Assembly (NCBI GenBank): GCA_903813345.2
Contig: CAIIXF020000008.1
Span: 4,599,341 to 4,663,340 of the forward strand
Direction of reading: 5' to 3'
Origin: Owenia fusiformis
Lineage: Eukaryota; Annelida; Polychaeta; Sabellida; Oweniidae
Length of the DNA stretch: 64,000 nucleotides
The translations under genes were made by a program, and so were the position numbers. This document shows positions 1 through 9,609 of the stretch, piece by piece; within the stretch, counting starts at the first letter, position 1; each line of letters begins with the position of its first letter. Below the pieces are notes generated by a model. The model searched no databases. It had not been told where the DNA came from and saw only the letters and a program-made list of their open reading frames with translations.

Positions 1-169
1 TATAAAATATTAGTTATTATTGTACCTTCCCCAAGGTTGGTACGATCAGAATCATTGTGTTAAATCGTCAGTAGTTCGGGGCAGCCCCCAGGTCGGCCCA
101 TGTACCTCCCTTGAGAGCCTACCCTAACTTCTTAGCGAAGAAACAAGAAGTGACACAGTCAACCAATGA
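1..169 (-). other. 3' UTR of the minus-strand LINE
   Basis: This is the sequence downstream of the RT stop codon of the minus-strand LINE. It contains a GC-rich block (78-125) that reappears between ORF1 and ORF2 at 10137-10182, and the 12-mer CCTTCCCCAAGG (25-36), which recurs at 10324-10335. No poly(A) or simple-repeat tail is visible inside the window, so the true 3' end may be just outside. Confidence 0.5.
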
Positions 170-2005
170 TTAATAAGCTGAGAGAATATGTTTCTTAAGT
201 TTTGATTTAAGAAAAGAACTTGAATTTGACTTTTTTATTTCTTCTGGGAGACTGTTCCATATGGATGAACCACTAAAGGCTATTGTTTTTTTGCCATAGT
301 TTTCAGTTTTTGTTTTAGGAAGGGTAAAGTTTGATTTGCCTCTAGTGTTATATCTATGAAAATCTCCATGGGTTTTGAAATAATCTGGAAAAATAGTTTT
401 ATAATTGTTTATATCATTTTTCCATTTAAAGACAAATTCAGCAATATTGATTTTATATATATCATGTATTTGTATGATTCTAAGCTCTTTAAAAAGTGGT
501 TGACTGTGGTCTCTATAGCCACTTTGAGTTGCCAACCTAACAAATCTCTTTTGTATCAAGTGTAATGGATTAAGAGTTGTGGGATTTGTATTACCCCATA
601 TTATGTTACCATATGTAAGGTATGAATGAAACAGGGAGTTGTAGATAGTGATAAAAGTTTTTCTGTCTAAGATGTGCTTGATCTTAAAAAGAATCCCCAG
701 TGTCCTGGAGAGTTTAACTCTAATCATACTTATGTGATCTTTAAACATTAAATGTTGATCAATGATCAAGCCTAAAAAATTTGTCACAGGGACTCTTTCT
801 ATTTTTTGATCATTAATAAGAATTTGTATGTCATTACCATTGTATATTTTCTTTTTTGAAGAAAATATTATGTATTTCGTCTTTTCAACATTAAGTGAAA
901 GTTTATTTGTTTCAAGCCATGCTTGTATTGTTTTAAGTTCTTGATTCAGAGTAGTTTGTAGGTCCACTAATGTTTTTCCATTGATTAAGATATTTGTGTC
1001 ATCTGCGAATAGGACAAATAGAAGATCTTGTGAGGTCAAATAAATATCATTAATATACAAGATGAAAAACAAAGGTCCCAAAACCGAACCTTGAGGGACA
1101 CCACAATGAATAGTTTCAGCTTTTGAAGTAGATTCGTTAAACTTTGTACTTTGTTTTCGATTTGTGAAGTAACTAGAGACCCAACCTAAAGCTGGCCCTC
1201 TAATACCGTAAAATTCAAGCTTTTGTAATAGTATATTATGATCAATCGTATCAAAGGCCTTGGAAAAATCTAAGAAAAGACCTATACTAAATTCACCCTT
1301 ATCAATCGACTTCTTAATTCTCTCCACAAACTGTAAAACAGCCATATATGTTGACCTTTTCTCTCTGAAACCAAATTGGTTTATATACAAAATTTCAAAT
1401 TTAGTGATAAAACTGCTCATTCGATTAAACATTAATTTTTCCAAAACTTTTGAGAAAACTGGAAGAACTGAAATTGGTCTATAATTGGTAAAGAGATTAA
1501 TCTGTTCTTTTTTATAAATCGGAGTTACTTTTGCTATTTTTAATTTATCTGGAAAAATTCCCTTTTGAAAAGATTTATTAAAGACATGCAGAAGTGGTTT
1601 AACAAGCTCATTGTTACATTGTTTCATTACATCAGGTTTAAGATCATTTATTCCTGCTGCTGAATCTTTAAGCTTTGTCAGTTCTCTTTTAAGTTCTTCA
1701 CTTACTATAGGGATTAAAAATATGCTTGAAGGTTGAGAATTAAGTTTTTTCATGAAGTCAAAAGGAGTTCTATCTGTTTTAGGTATTTTTGAGGCTAGTT
1801 TTAATCCAATGTTAGAGAAAAATAGATTGAACTGGTTAGCAATCTCCTGATTATCTGTGATTTCTCTGTCATTTAACAAAAAAGATGTTGCATTGTTTGA
1901 TTTATTCTTAGATCGATGAAGTAGCTCATTTATTATTTCCCAATTGCTTTTAATATTTCCCGCTGCAGCCTCAAATTTCTTCCTGTAAAATTGTTTTTTC
2001 CGCAT
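170..2005 (-). pseudogene. LINE ORF2, reverse transcriptase part (frameshifted)
   Basis: A 611-residue open frame carries the reverse transcriptase that would copy LINE RNA at the nicked target. Visible motifs are YRPISVLPVFSKVLEKL (finger/palm), FLDFSKAFDTIDH (RT motif A), GVPQGSVLGPLFFILYIND (motif B) and FADDT (motif C, about residues 333-337, both catalytic Asp present). The C-terminal part ends with the WNSLPEEIK-type block usual in CR1-like LINEs. The first Met is not a natural start: the frame should continue from the upstream EN/linker frame (1971-2804). The two overlap out of frame because a run of six A's on the minus strand (plus-strand T run 1994-1999) seems to carry one extra base. 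The element is therefore probably inactive. Confidence 0.9.
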
Positions 2006-2804
2006 ATTTAACTACTCTTTTTAAAATTCTATCATATATTTTATATGCATCTTTGTTTTTATTGGAAGGGTTTCTGATATATTTTTTATATAGTTTAGAT
2101 TTTGTTTTAACAGATGTCACTATTCCTGCCGTTATCCATGGTTTAGAAATATTATTAAATAGTTTAATTGTTCGAGTTTGTATTGGAAAGGACTTGTTAT
2201 ATAATGATTGGATTTTATCATCAAATGTATTATAAGCTTCATTTGGATCATCCATTGAAGTAACCGATTCCCAATTTTCCTGCTGTAAAGATGATTTAAA
2301 AGATGCTATAGTTTCTCTATTTACCCTTCTGTATGTTATTTGAATTCGTTTTATGCTTGAGAATGCTCTTTTATTTGTTACATATATTGGGAAATGATCT
2401 GAAATGTCATATACAAGAACACCACACAAATCAACCGTATTATCATTTGTAAAAATATTATCTATAAGGGTTGCGGATGTGCTTGTCACCCGAGTGGCTC
2501 TATAAATAACAGGGCTATGATTGTATGATTTAAAAATATTGTAAAAATTTTCAGTGGGTAGATGTTCTTTTGTTTTAAAAAGGTCGACATTAAAATCACC
2601 AGCAACATATGAAACCTTATTTTCTCGAGATATGATAGACATATAGACCTCCAGATCATGATTAAAGTCATCAATATTTACATTAGGTGGTTTATAAATT
2701 ACAGTAAATAAAACATTTCTTTGATTCTGCATCACCACTTCAACAGTGAGAACATCACAGTTAGGATTGTTAAATTTTAAGTCCATTCTTGGTTTAATAT
2801 TCAT
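1971..2804 (-). pseudogene. LINE ORF2, endonuclease end and linker
   Basis: A 277-residue open frame holds the second half of an APE-type endonuclease and the EN-RT linker. Catalytic-type motifs GDFNVD and SDHF are present. The first part (2421-2804) lies inside the left copy of the 485-bp duplication created by the nested LINE; only the stretch below 2421 (from the VLVYDISDH block onward) is unique to this side. The frame ends at 1971, 35 bases inside the RT frame, and the natural protein would pass from KYAEK directly into QFYRKKFE. This supports a one-base insertion in an A-run rather than two separate genes. Confidence 0.85.
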
Positions 2805-2905
2805 AGATTTGTGAATATATAAACAAACACCACCTCCTTTACTATTTCGTGATTTAAAGTAACCTTTGTAATTAAGATAGCTTTCATATTTAGATTCATC
2901 TTCTG
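2421..2905. repeat. 485-bp target-site duplication, left copy
   Basis: This stretch reads the same, base for base by eye, as 8758-9242. Both copies encode the same part of the minus-strand LINE endonuclease. They lie exactly at the two ends of the inserted plus-strand LINE: this copy ends where the inserted 5' end begins, and the other starts straight after the poly(A). Normal LINE duplications are about 5-20 bp. Confidence 0.85.
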
Positions 2906-4658
2906 CACCCGCCGGACCACTCAGAGGAGGAAGGGCGAATGTATGGGGAAACAGAGGCGGACGTGGAGGAGCTATCAGACCTACGCCAGGGACATCTCGT
3001 GGTGCACCACTGATACGGCCATCGAGATTCTAGGGACTGGGTGATGACCCAATAGGTGACTATTATTTGTACATTGTGTTTTCTCGGTAGTAAACAATCT
3101 TCGATATAGCTACAAACTATTGTAATAATTACTAAAGGACAGACAGTTCCGATCAACCAATGAATTCAATATCTGGAGCAGCCGAAAATTGAACGAACTT
3201 TACTAAAATCCTCAAGTTATTTACAATGATTTTCCTGGTAAAAAATGTGTAAACTCCTCTGTTAGATGGATCAAATGTTACATTTATATGTCATATACAA
3301 ACAAATACGACTGTAGCAACTGGGGTATTTTAAATCACAACAAAACACAACTCGTAAAACAGATTCTATTGTGCAATTTATTTCCATTCTTGCTGTACTG
3401 AAATACATTTGTTTTGTTTACCATGCACATTGCGCATGCGCGAAAGCCAAAGTGACCTGTACGGCACACGAACCTAAACATTTGTACAGTTAGTTGTTGT
3501 CTCACAAAATGAAGGCGACTATATACCCCAGGCGCAACACAGTACTAAGGTATTTATGTATATTGTATATTCAAACATTTATACATGGTAAATCGTCTCA
3601 TGGCAAGCTTTATGGACTGTACATTACTATTTGAAGTTCTATATGAAATTATCGATCAGAAAAGTGACACTGACATGAACTAGGCTACTCTTCTTGGCGT
3701 TATGGCTTTATTTATTTAGAATGACAAGTAACACAGCTGATCAGACCACGGGCTAGCCATGATACGCATACATGTCGGTGCCAATGAATATTCTCAACAA
3801 TATATACTAATACCCTTTATATTCAAGACTAGTTGTTGCATTGAGATCTTACACAGTGCATGGACGTATATACGTCCATGCACAGTGTATCTGACTAATC
3901 GGATTTATAAATGCTTCTACTGTAATGTTTCTATGTTGCTGAACAGTGATAAAAACTCATAAATACTTCATCCTCTCTTTAGAAACAGTTATATATCAAT
4001 ATGATGATATAATTATGGTTCTAATTACACTTCGATAGTATTAAATAAGTGCAGAATTTATCTTTTTTCTATATTGGATCTGAGAAGATATATACTTGGA
4101 AACAAACCATACATTTATGTTACAGTGAAACTTATGTGCGGGTATATATCACTCTCAATGTAAACACTGTTTTGGCATAGATCCAAGGTCATGACCTTAC
4201 ATTGCGCCAATCAGTAGCGCTAATGGGGGCATTTCACTTTACTGAAACACTGCTCACCTGAAATGAGTTGCTCTGTACATATTTTCAAAAGTTTTTGCCT
4301 TTGAACAGATAGAGCATTGAGTTTGCCGTTTTCAGAGCCAAACACTTACAGTAAAAGTCAAGTACTATAACTGTACTTTTCTACATTTGTTTTATATCTT
4401 GACTTTAATCAATTTTAACTAAATATTTTAAAATAAAGGTTGTTTTGTGGAGAAACCCTTCAACTTAATTGGTGTGAAACCCTTACTTTCTTATCGCTGT
4501 ATTTAGCTACTTTTATTACATATTCAATAAGCTACTATAAGGAATCAAGGGAACAGTACTTCATATAGCAAGTGTTCACCAGACATGACACATCAGATAA
4601 TTTATTTGTAAATAGAACGGTTTCTTTTCTTATATTGCATCTATGAATTAGTATTAAA
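2906..4658 (+). other. 5' region of the nested LINE, non-coding
   Basis: This stretch precedes the EN ORF. The first 150 bases are GC-rich and include GGTGATGACCCA (3040-3051), which is repeated inside the insert between EN and RT (6023-6034). The rest is AT-rich with no convincing ORF; the longest open frame is under 90 codons and shows no domain. A perfect 28-bp palindrome sits at 3856-3883. It presumably holds an internal promoter and the 5' UTR, but nothing in it proves that. Confidence 0.5.
3856..3883. repeat. 28-bp perfect palindrome
   Basis: The arms GTGCATGGACGTAT and ATACGTCCATGCAC are exact reverse complements with no loop. The palindrome lies within the 5' non-coding region of the nested LINE. 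Short flanks (ACA on the left, ACAGTG on the right) give no further pairing. Function unknown; it could form a hairpin in the LINE RNA or be a binding site. Confidence 0.7.
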
Positions 4659-5915
4659 ATGGGCATATGTGTCACTGCCTGGAGGATGAGTGTTGGAATG
4701 CACAACAGTAGAAAGTGTTTTATATCAGTTAATAAGAGAGAAGTCAAAAATGGCAGCAAATGCATACTCGACTATTTTAACTCATTCTCTTGGATTCCAT
4801 TGTACATTTGCCTTACATTGATATGTGGTTTTGAGCTCTACATAGCAGATTCAGGCAGGCAAATCACTTTGAATTCTTGTAAGATTTTATTTGGATGCAT
4901 TAGTTCATTTTTAGTTGTCATCCATGGTTTAACATTCATGGGCACAATTGTCTATATTCATAGCAATCACAAACATTTTGGTACATTTTACATAATGAAG
5001 ATGTTTGCTAGTATAGTTTTATTGTTCATTCCATTCTGTGCTATTTTATGTTATATTCCTAATACTGTTCAAGCTATTCTCTTACTGAGTAATGATGTTC
5101 ATCAGAATCCAGGACCTACAAATCATTTTAAGCTCACAAAGATTTTATTCTCAAATATAAACAGTATAAGTGCAAATGTAAATGCCAGATTTGAAGCACT
5201 TAAAGATAGAATACAGATCAATGGAAATGACATTATTGGACTTTGTGAGGTTGGAAATCTAACTGATTTGACAGTTTCTTCTGATTATTCTATAGATGGT
5301 CATTGTCATGTATACTCGAATAAAAATCGAGGCCTATTGATATATGTTAAAGATGATATCCCTTTTAAAATTAGAAATGACCTTATGAATGATCAGGGTG
5401 ACTCCTTATGGATTGAATTGAGCATTAACTATAAGTCATATCTATATGCAATTTATTATAGGTCACCATCGCAAACTCAAAATGAGGCAAATGAATTCTG
5501 CACTAGGTTCTCAAACTCATGCAATATGGCACTTGACTCTAACCCAGAAGCTATTTTTATTAATGGAGATTTTAATGCAAGGAGTAAACAATGGTGGGCC
5601 TTAGACAATGAAAATTTCACAGGAAAAAAATTATTTGAACACATTGAAGAACTTGGACTTTTTCAGCTTATAGATGAACCAACGCGAATAACAAATACCA
5701 GTAGATCATGTATCGATCTTCTCATTTCAAATAGCCCTGATATTATAACAAATTCTTATGTTTCTCCTCCTATTGGTAACACTGACCATTGCTCAATAAA
5801 CACGGAGTGTTTTCTTAAAACTCTTAAAAACCGTCCTTATTCAAGAAAAATTTGGAAATATGACCAAGCAGATATAAATCTAAGCCAAAAAGTTACAAGC
5901 AATATAGCATTATAA
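4659..5915 (+). CDS. LINE protein: membrane segments, 2A-like motif, APE endonuclease
   Basis: A 418-residue ORF. Residues about 45-62, 76-100 and 110-143 are strongly hydrophobic. They are followed directly by LLLSNDVHQNPGPT (residues 141-154), which fits the 2A/StopGo pattern DxExNPGP except that His replaces Glu; separation would fall between Gly152 and Pro153. 2A-like motifs upstream of the endonuclease are known in some APE-type LINEs. Residues about 161-385 are the endonuclease that nicks the target: SNINS (Asn166), LCEVG (Glu197), INGDFNAR (303-306) and NTDHC (375-377, Thr in place of the usual Ser). The frame stops at 5915, where relatives would run on into the EN-RT linker, so the protein looks truncated by the insert at 5916-6124. 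The start is the first ATG of the open frame and is uncertain. Confidence 0.8.
   Translation: MGICVTAWRMSVGMHNSRKCFISVNKREVKNGSKCILDYFNSFSWIPLYICLTLICGFELYIADSGRQITLNSCKILFGCISSFLVVIHGLTFMGTIVYIHSNHKHFGTFYIMKMFASIVLLFIPFCAILCYIPNTVQAILLLSNDVHQNPGPTNHFKLTKILFSNINSISANVNARFEALKDRIQINGNDIIGLCEVGNLTDLTVSSDYSIDGHCHVYSNKNRGLLIYVKDDIPFKIRNDLMNDQGDSLWIELSINYKSYLYAIYYRSPSQTQNEANEFCTRFSNSCNMALDSNPEAIFINGDFNARSKQWWALDNENFTGKKLFEHIEELGLFQLIDEPTRITNTSRSCIDLLISNSPDIITNSYVSPPIGNTDHCSINTECFLKTLKNRPYSRKIWKYDQADINLSQKVTSNIAL
5094..5117 (+). other. 2A-like (StopGo) motif DVHQNPGP
   Basis: Eight codons encode DVHQNPGP, preceded by the hydrophobic AILLLSN. The NPGP core and the Asp four residues before it match the 2A consensus. 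The Glu of the usual D-V/I-E-x-NPGP is His here, so activity is uncertain. Its place between a membrane-type N-terminus and the endonuclease is where 2A-like motifs occur in related LINEs. Confidence 0.6.
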
Positions 5916-6124
5916 CTAGCACATGTTGTCCGCTGCAAGGACAGTAGCAGAATAAGCAGATAACAGCCAGACACAAGAATTTTACATAACAGTTGAAGCA
6001 TGCAGGAAACATATGTTGACCTGGTGATGACCCAGGCTGTCTTGAGAAACCCCTCTCAAGTTTAAATTAATTTCACCATGAAATAATAATTAACAATTCA
6101 GTTAGAGCAGCAGACTTTGATCAC
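5916..6124 (+). other. ~210-bp non-coding insert between EN and RT
   Basis: The EN frame ends at 5915 and the RT frame is open only from about 6071, with stops in all frames between. The protein on each side (KYDQADINL before, NSVRAADFDHL after) reads like one continuous LINE linker. The insert holds two predicted hairpins in tandem: CCTGG...CCAGG (about 6020-6036) and CTTGAGA...TCTCAAG (6041-6060). Candidate GT-AG pairs do not restore the frame. Origin unknown: a small inserted element or a rearranged piece of the LINE's own 5' region. Confidence 0.5.
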
Positions 6125-8560
6125 TTGATAGATAGTAGTAATGATTTAGATGACATAGTAAGCAATTTTTCGAGAGGGTTACTTGCAATTTTTACAGATC
6201 TTATTCCAAACTCTGATATTGAAATTAAACCTACGGATAAGCCATGGTTTACAAGCGATATCAAAACCTTGATAAATAAAAGAAATAAATTACATCGTAA
6301 GTACAGGAAAACACATGATGACAAATACTTTAAGAAATATACTGATCAATGTAATCTTGTTAATGATGCTATTCGTGAGGCCAAAGAGGCAATGGAATCA
6401 AGGTTGTACTATAAATTAAGTAATCAGAGATATGGAAGCAAAGGATACTGGTCAATTGTAAGTAGGCTTTTGGGAAAATGTAAAAATAGTAAAATACCAC
6501 TTCTTTGTGATGCTAGAGGTAACAGTTACACTGATAGCCATGACAAAGCAAACTTGCTACTGTCTCATTTCATTGACAAATATCATATAAACTATCAAGA
6601 AGGAAATGAAACTTTTATTCCAAGAACTGATCAATCTTTTGACCTACTCTCTACTAATGATAGAGAGGTTTATAGCATTTTACTTGGGTTAGATACAAAT
6701 AAAGCTACTGGCCCTGACATGTTAAGCAATAGAATGCTTAAAATGGCAGCACCATCACTTTCACCCATATTATCAAAATTATTAAACAAAATGTTCATTC
6801 TTAATAAATACCCCCATTCTTGGAAGATAGGCCACGTTGTAGCAATTCACAAAAGTAAAGACAAAACAGATGTAAAAAATTATAGACCTATCACTCTTCT
6901 GAGCTGTATATCTAAAGTTGCAGAACGCGTAATCTTCAAAAGACTTTTTGACCATCTCATTGTGAACAATTTATTTTATAACCTCCAAAGTGGCTTTTTG
7001 CCAGGTCACAGCACCCAGGCACAGCTTTTAAGTATAATTGATGTCATAACTAATGAAATTGAAAATGGGGCCAATGTAAGGGGGATTTATCTTGACATTT
7101 CGGCCGCCTTTGATTCAATGCCCCATGGGCTACTATTAAAAAAACTGAAAATGTATGGTTTTGGTCATAACATCATAGAATTAATGAAATCTTACCTATC
7201 AAATAGACAAGTAAAAGTTGTATTGGATGGCCATGAGTCTGAACTATCTGAGATGAACCATATAAACGCAGGAGTACCTCAAGGCTCCATATTAGGCCCC
7301 CTCCTGTTCTTAATTTATATCAATGATCTACCTGATAACTTAAATACCAAATGTTTTATATATGCAGACGACACGTCACTTTACCAATCCTTCACAGCTG
7401 AAACAGCAGCTGCTAAGAATAATGAATTACAAGAGGATCTAAATAAAATTCTCTTATGGTCAAATACATGGAAATTAAACTTCAAAGCTAGTAAAAGTAA
7501 AGATATGACTTTTTTTAATCCAAGAAAGCGCGAAATTTTGACCCCAGATCTTTCCCTTGGTAATGACAAGTTACCAAGAGTAAACAATCACAAGCACTTG
7601 GGGTTGATTTTGGACAAAAATCTCACTTTTGACTATCACATTACTGAACTTGTAGCAAGAATAGATAAACTCATAAATCCGTTAAAAGTCTTCAGTAAGA
7701 AAATAAGTGGAAAACATCTTGAAACAATTTTTAAGTCTTTTATTTTGCCACTCTTTGATTATTGTGATATTCTTTACGGATGTGCAAATTTGACAAAACT
7801 ACAACTTTTAGACCGCCTTTACTATAAAGCTGCACTTATTTGTTCAGGTGCCATGCATGGAACATCAACCACAAAAGTGTTGAATACTTTAAATTGGCCC
7901 ACACTCTCAAATAGACGTCAATATCATAGAGCTACCTTTATGTATAGAGCTCACAACAATTTGCTGCCTTCTTATGTTACTGAGATATTTGAACCACTAA
8001 AAAGAAATCAAACACATGTACTAAGACACCAACTTGACTATATTTTACCAGTTAAATCCAAATTTTATGAAAGATCTTGTATCTCAAAAACAATATCAGA
8101 ATGGAATCTACTGCCATCTGATATAAAGAACTCATCTAGCTTAAGCATATTTAAATCAAGCCTAAAAAGAAATATTTTTAACGAAACTGTCATTAACTCA
8201 TCAGAACTGTCCATCTCAAGAAACCAAGAAATTATATTTAACAGAGTACGATGTGATTTCATTTTCAAGGCTCACCTTTACTCGCATAACTTTACCAATG
8301 TAAATTCCCCCATATGCTCATGTGGTATTAACAGTGAAACAACCAGCCATGTGATTTTTCGATGTAACTTGAGATTAACATTCTGGACTGAATTAGAAAA
8401 CCAACTAAAAAATATGAATATACAATACTCCCGTAAATATAAGACACAACGTGATAAACTTTCTCTGATCCTCAATGGTGATAAAACATTAAGTAGAGCT
8501 GAGAATCTGATTGTTTTAAAGTGCAGTGCCATTTTCTTCGAGCGATGTGTAAATGTCTGA
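6125..8560 (+). CDS. LINE reverse transcriptase ORF (YADDT)
   Basis: An 811-residue frame. It starts in the EN-RT linker (DKPWFTSDIKTLINKR), then has the RT: NYRPITLLSCISKVAE, YLDISAAFDSMPHG (motif A, Asp324), NAGVPQGSILGPLLFLIYIN (motif B) and YADDT (motif C, residues 413-417, both Asp present). Near the C-terminus is a CxC-x8-H-x4-C zinc knuckle (Cys731, Cys733, His742, Cys747), typical of CR1/Jockey-type LINEs. The frame has no ATG before codon 90, which lies inside conserved linker sequence. It therefore has no proper start of its own and was probably the continuation of the 4659-5915 ORF. The RT core shows no stop or frameshift, as expected for a young copy. Confidence 0.85.
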   Translation: MIDSSNDLDDIVSNFSRGLLAIFTDLIPNSDIEIKPTDKPWFTSDIKTLINKRNKLHRKYRKTHDDKYFKKYTDQCNLVNDAIREAKEAMESRLYYKLSNQRYGSKGYWSIVSRLLGKCKNSKIPLLCDARGNSYTDSHDKANLLLSHFIDKYHINYQEGNETFIPRTDQSFDLLSTNDREVYSILLGLDTNKATGPDMLSNRMLKMAAPSLSPILSKLLNKMFILNKYPHSWKIGHVVAIHKSKDKTDVKNYRPITLLSCISKVAERVIFKRLFDHLIVNNLFYNLQSGFLPGHSTQAQLLSIIDVITNEIENGANVRGIYLDISAAFDSMPHGLLLKKLKMYGFGHNIIELMKSYLSNRQVKVVLDGHESELSEMNHINAGVPQGSILGPLLFLIYINDLPDNLNTKCFIYADDTSLYQSFTAETAAAKNNELQEDLNKILLWSNTWKLNFKASKSKDMTFFNPRKREILTPDLSLGNDKLPRVNNHKHLGLILDKNLTFDYHITELVARIDKLINPLKVFSKKISGKHLETIFKSFILPLFDYCDILYGCANLTKLQLLDRLYYKAALICSGAMHGTSTTKVLNTLNWPTLSNRRQYHRATFMYRAHNNLLPSYVTEIFEPLKRNQTHVLRHQLDYILPVKSKFYERSCISKTISEWNLLPSDIKNSSSLSIFKSSLKRNIFNETVINSSELSISRNQEIIFNRVRCDFIFKAHLYSHNFTNVNSPICSCGINSETTSHVIFRCNLRLTFWTELENQLKNMNIQYSRKYKTQRDKLSLILNGDKTLSRAENLIVLKCSAIFFERCVNV

Positions 8561-8757
8561 AATCCTCCACAAAACAACTTTTATCTTATTGTATCTCATT
8601 TATTTTAATCAAATATTATTGATTGAATACATTGTATATTGTAATTGTAGAACGTGGCTAATAATGCTAAAAGCACAGCCACTTACACTGTATTATTGTA
8701 TGTATTCTTTGTACAAATGATTAATTTAATAATAAAAAAAAAAAAAAAAAAAAAAAA
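8561..8757 (+). other. Short 3' UTR and poly(A) of the nested LINE
   Basis: About 170 bases follow the RT stop, then AATAAAA and an unbroken run of 25 A's (8734-8758). The A-run joins directly to the right copy of the 485-bp duplication, the expected product of target-primed reverse transcription from a polyadenylated RNA. Confidence 0.85.
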
Positions 8758-9242
8758 ACCACACAAATCAACCGTATTATCATTTGTAAAAATATTATCT
8801 ATAAGGGTTGCGGATGTGCTTGTCACCCGAGTGGCTCTATAAATAACAGGGCTATGATTGTATGATTTAAAAATATTGTAAAAATTTTCAGTGGGTAGAT
8901 GTTCTTTTGTTTTAAAAAGGTCGACATTAAAATCACCAGCAACATATGAAACCTTATTTTCTCGAGATATGATAGACATATAGACCTCCAGATCATGATT
9001 AAAGTCATCAATATTTACATTAGGTGGTTTATAAATTACAGTAAATAAAACATTTCTTTGATTCTGCATCACCACTTCAACAGTGAGAACATCACAGTTA
9101 GGATTGTTAAATTTTAAGTCCATTCTTGGTTTAATATTCATAGATTTGTGAATATATAAACAAACACCACCTCCTTTACTATTTCGTGATTTAAAGTAAC
9201 CTTTGTAATTAAGATAGCTTTCATATTTAGATTCATCTTCTG
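8758..9242. repeat. 485-bp target-site duplication, right copy
   Basis: Same sequence as 2421-2905 by eye. Its right end runs without a break into the rest of the older LINE's ORF2 (9243-9609). Position 2420 and downward continue the other side of the original insertion site. Removing the LINE and one copy restores a continuous endonuclease. Confidence 0.85.
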
Positions 9243-9609
9243 TATAAAGCCATGTTTCAGATAGTGCAACAACAGAAATTGTTTTGTCAAGGGATTCAAG
9301 CATACTATTCAATTTCCACTGATTTTTTGACAGGCTTCTAATATTGGAATGCAGTAAAGAAAGTTCAGTACCAGTTTTAGAGTTCATGTTGTTGTTAAAT
9401 GCTGATATTGTTTTATATTCACACTTATTTATAAGGTTATTTGTCTCAACATCATATTCAGGCGCATTTTCAGTAGTATGGTTCATATCTAATGGATTAA
9501 AGCATTTGTTTTCAAAATTTGAAATAACATTACATGATGGCACTAATTCGAGTAGTTCATTTTTGTCAATAATACTTGCAAAAGGCAAAAATGACCATGG
9601 CACTGACAC
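8758..9609 (-). pseudogene. LINE ORF2, N-terminal endonuclease fragment
   Basis: This is the 5' part of ORF2 of the minus-strand LINE, starting at an ATG (9609). About 110 residues without a recognised domain come first, then the APE endonuclease: LLHSNIRSLS (Asn), ALSETWL (Glu), GGGVCLYI, GDFNVDLF and ATLIDNIF. The frame is cut after TVDLCG by the A-run of the nested LINE, which reads as a poly-Phe stretch on this strand. The missing SDH motif lies across the insertion at about 2400. Whether Met at 9609 is the real ORF2 start is unclear. Confidence 0.85.

Larger units (their letters stand above)
2906..8757 (+). mobile_element. Nested plus-strand LINE with poly(A) and 2A-like motif
   Basis: A LINE of about 5,852 bp is inserted in the opposite orientation into the endonuclease of the older LINE. 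The boundaries come from the 485-bp duplication on each side and the 25-base A tail (8734-8758; the last A may belong to the target). It has a 1.75-kb 5' region, an ORF with membrane segments + 2A-like motif + APE endonuclease (4659-5915), a gap of about 210 bp and an RT ORF with YADDT (6125-8560). No coiled-coil/RRM ORF1 was found, unlike the host LINE. The two LINEs are not close relatives: their RT sequences differ throughout. Confidence 0.88.

Noticed and set aside
1985-2005. Programmed -1 frameshift between EN and RT in the older LINE
   Set aside because: The A-run's phase does not give the A AAA AAC codon arrangement, and the RT lies in the +1 frame; a one-base insertion is simpler.
5892-6105. 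Intron between EN and RT of the nested LINE
   Set aside because: The GT-AG pairs near the frame ends that I tested do not restore a common reading frame.
2421-9242. Reading the 485-bp duplication as the long terminal repeats of an LTR element
   Set aside because: The repeated sequence is endonuclease coding sequence of the surrounding LINE, and the enclosed element ends in poly(A) and encodes a LINE-type RT and endonuclease.
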